In this document: positions 42,007-50,260 of the stretch, in pieces | Layout of the letters: every line of letters starts with the position of its first letter | Position numbering within the stretch: position 1 is the stretch's first letter | DNA from: REEB426 sp964551975 | GTDB taxonomy: Bacteria; Actinomycetota; Actinomycetes; S36-B12 | Assembly (NCBI GenBank): GCA_964551975.1 | Contig: CAZKFI010000005.1 | Location: forward strand, 1 to 60,985 | Length of the DNA stretch: 60,985 nucleotides | Reading direction: 5' to 3' | Translations under genes and position numbers: made by a program | The notes under the pieces: generated by a model | Databases searched by the model: none | Seen by the model: the letters and a program-made list of their open reading frames with translations, nothing else | What the model was told of the DNA's origin: nothing

Positions 42007-42110
42007 TACGCCTTAGGAGTATGGCTTAGGACTACGCCTTAGGAGTATGGCTTAGGACTACGCCTTAGGAGTATGGCTTGGGAGCACGGCTCAGGAGTAC
42101 GGTTCGGCTA
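42007..42110 (+). repeat. Eight 13-bp tandem repeats before lemA
   Basis: Alternating units TACGCCTTAGGAG and TATGGCTTAGGAC fill 42007-42071, followed by three diverged units to 42110. TAG recurs every 13 bp (42014, 42027, 42040, 42053, 42066), so all three frames are stopped. The array separates the secreted-protein gene from lemA. Confidence 0.95.
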
Positions 42111-42131
42111 ACAATCCCCCAGGAGGCCATC

Positions 42132-42698
42132 ATGAGTTGGATCATCATCGCGATCATCGTCATCGTCGTCGCCTTACTGGTGCTTTTTGCCATCGCACAA
42201 TTCAACAAACTGCGGCGCCTAGATCAGTTGTGCATTGGGGCCTTTGCCGATATCGACACTCTCTTGGCTCAGCGCGCGGATTTAATCCCCAACCTGGTGG
42301 AAACGGTCTCCGGGGCAAAGGAGTTCGAATCCTCGACGCTGCAAGCGGTAACGAAGGCACGTACAGCAAGCATGAATGCACAGGATGTCAATGAAAAGGC
42401 GCAGGCCGATAACGCCCTCACCAGTGCGCTCGGCAAACTCTTCGCTGTCGCGGAGGCCTATCCGCAGCTCACGGCCACTGCGAACTTCGCCCAGCTCCAG
42501 ACCCAGTTGGCCGAGATCGAAACGAAGTTGCAGTTCGCCCGGCAGTTCTACAACGACACGGTGGTCCAGTTGAACACTGCTCTGCGCACCATTCCTTCGA
42601 TGTGGTTTGCCGGCCTCGCCAAGGTCGGCCAGCGTCCGGTCTATGAGGAGGTTGATCAGGCGCGTCGTTCAGCGCCCAAAGTTGACTTCACCTCATGA
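42132..42698 (+). CDS. lemA: LemA family protein
   Basis: This 188-residue protein has a single N-terminal membrane helix (IIIAIIVIVVALLVLFAIA) and a long helical bundle: FNKLRRLDQLCIGAFADIDTLLAQRADLIPNLVETV, ending with PVYEEVDQARRSAPKVDF. This is the LemA fold. LemA proteins are membrane-attached; their function is not clear. AGGAGG precedes ATG 42132 at good distance. Its stop overlaps the DUF2207 gene start (ATGA), a common bacterial pairing. Confidence 0.93.
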   Translation: MSWIIIAIIVIVVALLVLFAIAQFNKLRRLDQLCIGAFADIDTLLAQRADLIPNLVETVSGAKEFESSTLQAVTKARTASMNAQDVNEKAQADNALTSALGKLFAVAEAYPQLTATANFAQLQTQLAEIETKLQFARQFYNDTVVQLNTALRTIPSMWFAGLAKVGQRPVYEEVDQARRSAPKVDFTS

Positions 42699-44528
42699 CC
42701 TCTAAGCGAAGGGTCCGATCAGCCTTCGGTGCTATTGCCGCAGCCCTCGCTGGCCTCGCGGTCCTTACCGTTGGCGGCACTTCAGCCAGTGCCACTGACA
42801 TCGAGGCCATCACCAACTACCAGGTGACCGCTGAGGTCGGCGCAGACTCCTCCATGGTCATCACCGAAGAGATCACCTGGGACCCCGGGCCCAACGAGCG
42901 CCGAGGCATCATCCGCGACCTTGTGACGGAAGACATCCTCGAAGGAGGTATGCGGCGGGTCTACGGGGTGGAGTTGCTTTCCGTTACCCGTGACGGAGCA
43001 GAGGTGAACTACACCCAGGAGACCTCCGATGGTCGGCTCTCCCTGCGTATCGGTGATGAGGACATCATCATTACCGGACCGCACACCTTTCGCATTCAGT
43101 ATCGGGTGACCAATGCCCTTGACGTGCTCACCGTGGAGGATCTTGCAGCCGGGGCGCCTGCAGAAGTGCAACCCGGCGATGTCGAGTTGTACTGGGACTT
43201 CATCAGCAAAGAGTGGACCTTCCCGATCCTGCAGGGATCAGTAGCGATTACCGGTCCGGCACCGGCCCTTGCGGCAGCCTGCTACGCCGAAACCACCATC
43301 GGGGAACTGTGTCGCGTCGGGCTTAATGCCGGTCCAGCACGAGCAACCACCATGGTCGCTGACCTGGACTATCCCGGTGGACTGACGGGAGTCATTGCCT
43401 GGCGTCCGGATGCATTCACGACCATCGCACCACCAAACATCCAAGAAAGTGCCCAAGCCCAGGCAGCACAACGCGCAGGCATCGCAGCCACGGTCGTGGG
43501 ACCGCTCAGTCTGCTGGCCGTGCTTGGTGCCATTGTGACGGCAATCATCAGTCGGCGCCGCAATGCCGGAACTGCGATCACCGTTACCCCGGTTCGCTAT
43601 ACGCCACCGGATGGCCTGCGACCCGCTCAAATCGAAGCGGGCCTGACCGACACGGTTACCAGTCGCGGAGTGGTTGCGACGCTGGTCGATCTGGCCGCCC
43701 GCGGACACATCGTCATGAAAGAAGAGACAGAGCGCGTCTTTCACAAAGAGGGCATGGAACTGACCTGGACAGGCACCGGCAAGGACAGTATGAAGGGCTG
43801 GGAGGAGCGTCTGCTCGCCGCCATATTCAAGGGTCAACCAACTGCCCTGATTGGCGGTTACGACCCCATCCTTGTCGAGGCAGTACAGGACATGCGTCGA
43901 CGACTCTCCGATGAAGCACGGGTCTCCGGGCGCTACAACCCGCAGGGAGAACGCCCAGACCGGCCCTACAAGATCACCATGGTCGTCGGCATGGCCATGT
44001 TGTTCGGCACCATCTTCCTTGCAGCCGGACTCAGTGAAACCCCGGGAGCATCACTGCTCGCCGTCATCATGGTGGGGATGCCTGCACTTGCCTGCATCAT
44101 CGGCGGCGGCATCGGCGCGGCCATCACCCCGCGCCGACAGTCCTCGAAATCTGCGGCATTCATCACCGAGGCGGAAGGNNNNNNNNNNNNNNNNNNAGCG
44201 ACTGCTGGCTACGGACTCAGCGGAGGCGCGCCGCGATTTCGCCACCCGCATGAACCTCACCCCCGCTGCGCTCTTCGCCACCTATTTCCCTTACGCCATC
44301 GTTTACGATCTCGAAGACACCTGGATCAAGAACTTTCCGGACCTGCGACCGGAAGATCTCTATCCCTTCGGTCTTATCGCAACGAGTCCCAGCGTGCTGT
44401 ACAGCCGCATCAACACGATGACTTCATCGGTGTCCTCGGCCACCACCACACGCTCCAGTGGCTCAGGATTCGGAGGCGGCGGCGGAAGCGGTGGCGGAGG
44501 CGGCGGAGGCGGCGGTAGTTCTTTCTGA
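42695..44528 (+). CDS. DUF2207-family membrane protein (YciQ-like), interrupted by a gap
   Basis: This protein of about 610 residues has a signal peptide (about 1-34), an extracellular N-terminal domain with MVITEEITWDPGPNERRGIIRDL (typical DUF2207), a membrane helix near 268-288 and a cytoplasmic wing region (GLRPAQIEAGLTDTVTSRGVVATLVDLAARGHI). Two further helices follow near 445-490, and the C-terminus is Gly-rich (FGGGGGSGGG, then SSF). An 18-N gap at 44179-44196 shifts the frame; the part after it (RLLATDSAEARRDFATRM) belongs to the same protein. It is coupled to lemA. The molecular function is unknown. Confidence 0.88.
44179..44196. other. Assembly gap of 18 N inside the DUF2207 gene
   Basis: Scaffold gap. 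The protein continues afterwards in a different frame, so the real length differs from 18. Confidence 0.99.
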
Positions 44529-44578
44529 CCTGTTCCATACCTCCACCAGCCCGCTGCTCACCGGGCTCCTCGATGCTG

Positions 44579-45199
44579 CTACCCCAGGCGCCAGGCCGTA
44601 CCCGGTAGACCGATACTCGCCAGTGGCCGTCGCACGGCCGGCTCCAGCAGCGCGGTGAACGCACGGCAGCCACTGGGCGTGAGGTGGATGCCGTCACCCC
44701 CCGTCCATTCCGGATGTCGATTGGATGCACTGTTCCAATCCACGACCTGCACGTTGGGATACCGGTTGGGCATGCGACGAATAGCCTCGTTAGTACTGGC
44801 TTCGAAGGTGTAGCGCTGCGTGCCATCCGGCAGTTGCACGGTGAGCATCACGACATGTCGCCGGGGCCCGAGAACGGCCATAACCGCATCGAGGTCACGA
44901 TCGTCCAGACCGCCGTTGGTTCCGAAGTGAGTCACCACCCAGCGCGGAATGGCTGACATCTCAGCCAAAGTCTGGGTGCCCGAGGTGACCTGGCGTGATC
45001 CCTTGGCATCGACGACATAGCCGCGCTCCTGCATGCACGATCGCGCCCCCAGCATGACTGAGTCCCCGATGGCGAAGACGGCCCCATCGAATTCCGGCCG
45101 CTCCTCTGCAGCCACCGTCGTGCCCAATGAACAGCACAGCACAGCCACTGCGCATACGGCCACGAGTGCGCGAGTGCACCACGGGCGCCGGTTGACCAT
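44579..45199 (-). CDS. Secreted SGNH-hydrolase-like protein
   Basis: This 206-residue protein has a signal sequence (MVNRRPWCTRALVAVCAVAVL, cleavage near TTVAA) and an SGNH fold: FAIGDSVMLGA (Ser nucleophile block I), HFGTNGGL (block III Asn) and GDGIHLTPSG (catalytic Asp/His block V). It resembles the C-terminal SGNH domain of acyltransferase-3 proteins, which modify cell-wall or capsular glycans, here as a stand-alone secreted enzyme. The start may be ATG 45199 or 45217. It is divergent from argG across 35 bp. Confidence 0.88.
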   Translation of the reverse strand: MVNRRPWCTRALVAVCAVAVLCCSLGTTVAAEERPEFDGAVFAIGDSVMLGARSCMQERGYVVDAKGSRQVTSGTQTLAEMSAIPRWVVTHFGTNGGLDDRDLDAVMAVLGPRRHVVMLTVQLPDGTQRYTFEASTNEAIRRMPNRYPNVQVVDWNSASNRHPEWTGGDGIHLTPSGCRAFTALLEPAVRRPLASIGLPGTAWRLG

Positions 45200-45234
45200 G
45201 CCGGGATTGTCCACCATCGCACTAGGCTCGTCAC

Positions 45235-46644
45235 ATGTCCAAGGTGTTGGCAGCTCTGCCAGTCGGCCAGCGTGTCGGGTTGGCGTTTTCCGGCGGGCTG
45301 GATACGTCCGTAGCGGTGGCCTGGATGCGCGCCAACGGTGCGGTGCCGTGCACCTACACCGCAGACCTCGGCCAATATGACGAGCCCGACATTCAGAGCG
45401 TGCCAGCACGTGCCATGGAATACGGAGCCGAACTTGCCCGCCTCGTCGACTGCACGTCAGCTCTGGTTGAAGAAGGCCTTGCTGCCCTAGCCTGCGGGGC
45501 ATTCCACATCCGGTCAGGTGGTCGGATCTACTTCAACACCACTCCACTGGGTCGCGTTGTCACCGGCACCTTGCTGGTCCGCGCAATGCTCGACGACAAC
45601 GTGAACATCTGGGGTGACGGCTCCACCTATAAGGGCAATGACATCGAGCGCTTTTACCGATACGGGCTACTCGCTAACCCCGATCTGCGCATTTACAAGC
45701 CCTGGCTCGACGCGGATTTCGTCAGCCAACTCGGTGGCCGTAAAGAGATGAGTCAGTGGCTGCAGGCCCGGGGCCTGCCCTACCGCGACTCGGTGGAAAA
45801 GGCCTATTCCACGGACGCCAATATCTGGGGCGCCACGCACGAGGCTAAGCAGCTCGAACTGCTTGACACATCCATCGAGATCGTCGATCCCATCATGGGA
45901 GTGCGGTTCTGGGATGACACGGTGGCCATTCCAACCGAAGACGTGACGATCCGCTTCGATCGCGGGCGCCCAGTCGCCATCAATGGGCAGTTGCTCGCGC
46001 CGGTGGCGCTCGTGCGCATGGCCAATGCGATTGGCGGCCGCCACGGTCTGGGCATGGCAGACCAGATTGAGAACCGCATCATCGAAGCAAAGAGTCGTGG
46101 CATCTACGAAGCCCCCGGGATGGCCCTGCTCTTCATTGCCTACGAGCGCCTGATCACCGCCATTCACAATGAGGACACCATCGCTAACTACCACGCCGAG
46201 GGTCGCCGACTTGGCCGGTTGCTCTACGAAGGCCGCTGGCTCGACCCTCAGGCGCTGATGTTGCGCGATGGCCTACAGCGCTGGGTTGCCTCGGCAGTCA
46301 CCGGTGAAGTGACACTGCGACTACGGCGCGGTGACGACTACTCGATCCTGACTACCACCGGCCCACACCTGAGTTATCACCCCGATCGCCTCAGCATGGA
46401 ACGCACCGAGGAGCCGGCCTTCGGGCCGGTGGATCGCATCGGCCAACTCACCATGCGCAATCTGGACATTGCGGACACCCGCAGCAAACTCGAGTACTAC
46501 GCAGCAAGTGGACACCTCGGCACGGCCAGCACCGATCTTGTCGGGCACCTCAGCCCTGGCGGCGCGTCCGCCATTGCGGGGTCGCAGCCGGCCAGCAACG
46601 ATGCGCTACTCGATGACGCCGCCATGGAGGAGGGCGCAGACTAG
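45235..46644 (+). CDS. argG: Argininosuccinate synthase
   Basis: This 469-residue enzyme condenses citrulline with aspartate in arginine biosynthesis. The ATP pyrophosphatase motif is LAFSGGLDTSVAVAWM at about 16-31. The sequence resembles the longer E. coli-type ArgG (GRIYFNTTPLGRVVTGT, NIWGDGSTYKGNDIERFYRYG, YSTDANIWGATHEAKQLE) rather than the shorter common form. The Ala/Asp-rich tail after about residue 445 is extra. It stands alone between an SGNH hydrolase gene and a secreted-protein gene, away from other arg genes. ATG 45235. Confidence 0.96.
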   Translation: MSKVLAALPVGQRVGLAFSGGLDTSVAVAWMRANGAVPCTYTADLGQYDEPDIQSVPARAMEYGAELARLVDCTSALVEEGLAALACGAFHIRSGGRIYFNTTPLGRVVTGTLLVRAMLDDNVNIWGDGSTYKGNDIERFYRYGLLANPDLRIYKPWLDADFVSQLGGRKEMSQWLQARGLPYRDSVEKAYSTDANIWGATHEAKQLELLDTSIEIVDPIMGVRFWDDTVAIPTEDVTIRFDRGRPVAINGQLLAPVALVRMANAIGGRHGLGMADQIENRIIEAKSRGIYEAPGMALLFIAYERLITAIHNEDTIANYHAEGRRLGRLLYEGRWLDPQALMLRDGLQRWVASAVTGEVTLRLRRGDDYSILTTTGPHLSYHPDRLSMERTEEPAFGPVDRIGQLTMRNLDIADTRSKLEYYAASGHLGTASTDLVGHLSPGGASAIAGSQPASNDALLDDAAMEEGAD

Positions 46645-46801
46645 AGGTACCCGGTCCGAGGTCACCGGCCATCAGCGGGGACCCAGATAATGCCGAAATC
46701 TGCTCCCGTGACTCTTTGCAGCGCTTACGCTGCTCCTACAACTTAGTGTCGACCGGTATCCGCCGCCCTGTTCCACCCCGGACCATCACCTGGAGGCCGC
46801 C

Positions 46802-47452
46802 ATGCGCCGCATCCGCACTTCTGTGTTTGCCATCGTGACCGCGGCAGGACTCATCGCGAGTTCTGGCACTGCACACGCCGTGCTCACTGATGCCGTGCTC
46901 CTCACCGACGTTGAGGCGCAGGCGGCGATGGCCTACCCATCGGCCCTGACCACTCAGTCAATACCGAATCTCGCCCCAGGCATTCTCATGCGTTCGTTCA
47001 AGGGTGCCGGACCACGACAGGACTCCTTCTCGGTCTTGGTTATCGATCCCCAGGGCTCAGGGAGCACCACCGACAATCCGAAGGCAGAGGCCGAGAAGGC
47101 CGAAAAGCAGGCGAAGGATACGTATCCAGGCCTGGAGTGCAAGGTGTACGAGCAGGCCGGCACCAAAATCACCATCGTGTGCTGGGGCAAAGATCCAGCC
47201 GTGGTTTTGGCCTTCTCAACGGATATCAAGAAGTACACCAAGAAGAAGAGGGTCAACGGCAAGTGGCGCAACGTGGTGTTCAAGCAAATCCCCGTCATGG
47301 GAACGGTAGATCGAATGCTGGAGACGATTTCGGAGTCGGAGGACGAACCAGTCGCCGCAGTTGTCACCGAAGCTGACCGGGTCAAGGCAGCCAATGAGGC
47401 CAAGGCCCTGCGGAATGCCCAGATGGCCAAGCTCCCGGCGACCTATCAGTAG
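46802..47452 (+). CDS. Secreted protein of unknown function
   Basis: This 216-residue protein has a signal peptide (MRRIRTSVFAIVTAAGLIASSGTAHA, cleavage after AHA, residue 26). The mature part starts with VLTDAVLLTDVEAQAAMAYPS. It has a Lys/Glu-rich helical segment (KAEAEKAEKQAKDTYPG) and one likely disulfide pair (ECKVYEQAGTKITIVCW). The start resembles secreted proteins in which a first helix is followed by a beta sheet, but no family can be named. GGAGG precedes the ATG by 7 nt. It ends close to the convergent SDR gene. Confidence 0.75.
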   Translation: MRRIRTSVFAIVTAAGLIASSGTAHAVLTDAVLLTDVEAQAAMAYPSALTTQSIPNLAPGILMRSFKGAGPRQDSFSVLVIDPQGSGSTTDNPKAEAEKAEKQAKDTYPGLECKVYEQAGTKITIVCWGKDPAVVLAFSTDIKKYTKKKRVNGKWRNVVFKQIPVMGTVDRMLETISESEDEPVAAVVTEADRVKAANEAKALRNAQMAKLPATYQ

Positions 47453-47478
47453 ATCGGCATTGCAATCCCAGCAACCTC

Positions 47479-48273
47479 CTAGTCCCAGGCGCCCACCACG
47501 ATCTGGTCCCAGTCCAACACGGCACCTGTGACCACGCCTGAGGCATCCGAGAGCAGAAACGCGACCATGTCGGCGATTTGATCCGGTTGTCCGAGGCTAC
47601 CCATCGGCAGTTGCGCGGCTGCCCGCTCCAGCCAGCCGTCCGTTGCTGCATGGGCAGCCCGCTGGATGACATCCTCGCCTTCCGTCGCTGTCCATCCGAT
47701 ATTGAGGGCGTTGATGCGAATGCGGTCGAATCGGTGGGCGTGCGCCGCGTTCTTCGTCAGCGCGTTGAGACCCGCCTTGGCGGCCACGTAGGGCGCCAGA
47801 AATCCCTGCGCGCCGTGAGATGAAATCGACGAGATGTTCACGATTGAGCCCGGAACCCCGCGAGCCACGAGGTGCTGCACAGCTGCCTGCATGATGAAGA
47901 ACGGCCCGCGCAGGTTGATGGCGATGTGGGCATCGAAGTGATCAGGGGTGGTATCCACCAATGAGCCGCGGGTCACTAAACCGGCGCAGTTGACCACGCA
48001 GTCCAACTGACCGAACTGTTCGATGGTGGCGGTCACCGAGCCGACCGCCTGATCTACCTCGGCGACATCGGCCCGATGAAAGGCCACTGGTCGTCCCAGT
48101 GGCTGCAACTTCTCAAGCAGTTCTGCAGCCCTTTGTTCGGATCGGCCGGTAACCATGACTGCGGCTGCACCGGCCTGAAGGGCGCGCAGCGCCACTGCGG
48201 CACCGACGCCCTGGGTTCCTCCGCTCACGAGCACCACTTTGGAATCCAGTGCCCGGTCATTGAGCGCCGTCAT
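47479..48273 (-). CDS. Short-chain dehydrogenase/reductase
   Basis: This 264-residue classical SDR has the cofactor motif VSGGTQGVGAAVA (TGxxxGxG type), the NNAG-equivalent VNCAG, and the catalytic Ser-Tyr-Lys set in NISSISSHGAQGFLAPYVAAK. An Arg after the first strand (TGRS) suggests NADP(H). The substrate is unknown. ATG 48273 follows GGAGG. It is convergent with the preceding secreted-protein gene and divergent from the lipoprotein gene. Confidence 0.92.
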   Translation of the reverse strand: MTALNDRALDSKVVLVSGGTQGVGAAVALRALQAGAAAVMVTGRSEQRAAELLEKLQPLGRPVAFHRADVAEVDQAVGSVTATIEQFGQLDCVVNCAGLVTRGSLVDTTPDHFDAHIAINLRGPFFIMQAAVQHLVARGVPGSIVNISSISSHGAQGFLAPYVAAKAGLNALTKNAAHAHRFDRIRINALNIGWTATEGEDVIQRAAHAATDGWLERAAAQLPMGSLGQPDQIADMVAFLLSDASGVVTGAVLDWDQIVVGAWD

Positions 48274-48387
48274 CACATCGCCTCCTCATCGCCGATTGCC
48301 TCACGGTTGTCTGTCAGCGCCTTCGTCAACGATCTTCCCGCACGTGTGCGACGTACGTTGCGAATACGCGAATTAAGGAGATGTTTT

Positions 48388-48903
48388 ATGACTCGATACA
48401 GCGTTGTGGCGCACGCACACAGTCTGCACAGTACGGGAGTTCGTGCTGCGGCAGCAGCAGCGACATTGGCCTTAGGGCTGACCCTCGTCGGATGCTCTAC
48501 CGGCACCACCAGCTCTGAGGACAACATCCTCGGAGGTAGCGTCACGATGGAGGATGGAAATCTCTCCGTTGAGGCCAGCGCCGGTGCCTTTGGGGTAGGG
48601 CCGGATCTGACCATGCCGGATACTTGGCCGTCACCTGTGCCGGCCTTCAGTCGTGGCGACCTGATCGGTGTTGAGGTCCTGGGCGATCAGGCCACAGCAA
48701 CCTGGTACACGGAGCTCACCCCTGAGGATGCGCTCGGCCACTACCGTTCGCAGTTAGTGCTGGCCGGCCTGAACATCGCAACGGAAGTTGAATCCATGGG
48801 TCAGCCCACCCTGCAAGCCACGGGTCGCGGATATCGGGTGAATGTCACGGCATTGGATTCCGGTGTTCAAACTGCACTCGTCGTCACGGCGGTGGCTCAA
48901 TAG
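48388..48903 (+). CDS. Lipoprotein of unknown function
   Basis: This 171-residue protein has a long signal sequence with lipobox TLVGC, the modified Cys near residue 36, followed by STGTTSSEDN. The mature part (SVTMEDGNLSVEASAGAFGVGPDLTMPDTWPSPVPAF, residues about 48-85; TATWYTELTPEDALGHYRSQLVLAGL later) resembles small lipoproteins with a domain that pairs beta strands and a helix. No family name is certain. AAGGAG lies 7 nt before ATG 48388. Confidence 0.75.
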   Translation: MTRYSVVAHAHSLHSTGVRAAAAAATLALGLTLVGCSTGTTSSEDNILGGSVTMEDGNLSVEASAGAFGVGPDLTMPDTWPSPVPAFSRGDLIGVEVLGDQATATWYTELTPEDALGHYRSQLVLAGLNIATEVESMGQPTLQATGRGYRVNVTALDSGVQTALVVTAVAQ

Positions 48904-48920
48904 GTTGATGGCGAGGCAGG

Positions 48921-49463
48921 TCACGTGCCGACGGGCTCGAGCACGAACTGGTACACGTTTCGGCCCTGAACGCGCGATCGATAGCCGGTGAATCCGATAA
49001 ACACCTGATCGGCCTGCTGCCAGATTCCTTCAACCTCGTCGCTTCGAGCCTGGCGCGCTCGCACGGTCACCTGGCGTTGACGCCAGGTGACCGTTGCATA
49101 TGGATCTGCGAGCAGGTTGTGCACCCAGGCGGGTGACTTTGGCTGGGCGTAGTTCGTTCCCAGGATTGCGAGGTCCTTCCCCCACGGGATCGCGGCAACC
49201 GGCATCGTGCGCTCCAGGCCACTTCGAGCACCGATCGTCGTCAGCATCACTACCGGTAGCCCCACGACCAGACCTGGCAGGGTGAGCCGCCCAGAGGTCC
49301 ACCGATGTAGCGGTCGATCCACTCGATAGAGCGTGCGTTGAAAGACCCAGGAACCGGGGCGAGTCGCACCTACACGCTGGAGCCCACGCTGTATCGGTGA
49401 CGGTGGTCGCCAAGTGAACCCCAGGTCCGCTTGCAGTCCCACTGATTCACCGTTCGAGTGCAT
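48921..49463 (-). CDS. F420H2-dependent nitroreductase/quinone reductase-like protein (Ddn family)
   Basis: This 180-residue protein fits the Ddn/DUF385 family of deazaflavin-dependent reductases with a split-barrel fold. The marks are MLTTIGARSGLERTMPVAAIPWGKDLAILGTNYAQPKSPAWVHNLLADP (about residues 74-122) and ATVTWRQRQVTVRAR. The pattern GxxSGxxR...P near the phosphate site and the PxWxxNLxAxP block are family hallmarks. It would reduce quinones or other electrophiles with F420H2. Presence of fbiC at 24757 supports cofactor supply. Ser/Tyr active-site residues were not assigned. Confidence 0.88.
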   Translation of the reverse strand: MHSNGESVGLQADLGFTWRPPSPIQRGLQRVGATRPGSWVFQRTLYRVDRPLHRWTSGRLTLPGLVVGLPVVMLTTIGARSGLERTMPVAAIPWGKDLAILGTNYAQPKSPAWVHNLLADPYATVTWRQRQVTVRARQARSDEVEGIWQQADQVFIGFTGYRSRVQGRNVYQFVLEPVGT

Positions 49464-49475
49464 CGGTTGTTGCGG

Positions 49476-49874
49476 CTACGTTGCCGGGCCGTAGGCGTTG
49501 TCGCCGGAATCCCCGGGTAGCGCCCACAGAATGATGACGACGAGGTTGGCGATTGAGATGACCAGCAGCAACTGCAGCCATCCCGAAAGCCCCCGATCGT
49601 GGAGGCGCCGTGAGCCGACGGCCAACACCGGAACCAGCAGCGCCAGCGCGACGATCAATCCCAGGCCTAGTAAGACACTGCCCAGCACGATCAGCGGCGT
49701 GGAAACCGGATCTGAGAGCGCACCGATCATCAGCAGCACGACCCCAAGACCCACGGGGATCCCACCGACGAGCTGGTTGAAAAGGTAGAACCACCAGAAC
49801 TCGGGTCGGCGTGCGCGGCCGTCGAATTTCGCATAGTTGCCCAGGCAGGTTCGTATCGCCTCGGTGAATCCCAC
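49476..49874 (-). CDS. DUF805 membrane protein
   Basis: This 132-residue protein starts MGFTEAIRTCLGNYAKFDGRARRPEFWWFYLF, the DUF805 signature, followed by about four membrane helices and the loop GSRRLHDRGLSGWLQLLL, which the family also conserves. Function is unknown; in many bacteria DUF805 proteins accompany stress or transport genes. GTG 49874 has AAAGGAG upstream with 6-7 nt and is preferred to the longer frame to 49934. It lies upstream of the Ddn-like gene with 12 bp between, likely in one transcript. Confidence 0.88.
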   Translation of the reverse strand: MGFTEAIRTCLGNYAKFDGRARRPEFWWFYLFNQLVGGIPVGLGVVLLMIGALSDPVSTPLIVLGSVLLGLGLIVALALLVPVLAVGSRRLHDRGLSGWLQLLLVISIANLVVIILWALPGDSGDNAYGPAT

Positions 49875-50044
49875 AGTTGCTCCTTTACTTTCGGGCGCAT
49901 TGGCCCGCGCTTGTACCTCGATGCTAGGGAACAAGTTGGGGCTGGCCGGAAAGGCGCGCTGACTCCAGCGTGTAACGTCACCTGTCAGACCGCATCGAAA
50001 TACCTGTCGATGCCTGGTCGACGATCAGCCGGGAGGATGTTGCC

Positions 50045-50227
50045 GTGGACCTGGGCCTGGAAGGCACCGATCAGTGGTGGTTCAACCTACGCACCCAGCA
50101 GGTGGAGCAGGGGCCGGGTAACCCCAATGCCGAACGCATGGGGCCGTATGCCAGTAAGGCTGAAGCCGAGGCGGCGCTCACCCATGCTCAGGAGCGCAAT
50201 GAAGTGTGGGACGCGCAAGACGACTAA
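50045..50227 (+). CDS. Small conserved-looking protein of 60 residues (SPOR-like)
   Basis: This short protein starts MDLGLEGTDQWWFNLRTQQVEQG and ends with YASKAEAEAALTHAQERNEVWDAQDD. The pattern of an aromatic strand, then GPY.SKAEAE.AL, resembles half of an SPOR-like fold and matches a small actinobacterial protein type I remember only loosely. It has no signal peptide. GGGAGG precedes GTG 50045 at about 10 nt. It is convergent with the FN3-sortase gene. Confidence 0.65.
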   Translation: MDLGLEGTDQWWFNLRTQQVEQGPGNPNAERMGPYASKAEAEAALTHAQERNEVWDAQDD

Positions 50228-50260
50228 ACGATGCCCGTGCGCTGGGCCAGGTCAGACCAC

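Noticed and set aside
42778..43837. Antisense frames over the DUF2207 gene
   Set aside because: They have no family similarity and lie under a well-supported sense gene.
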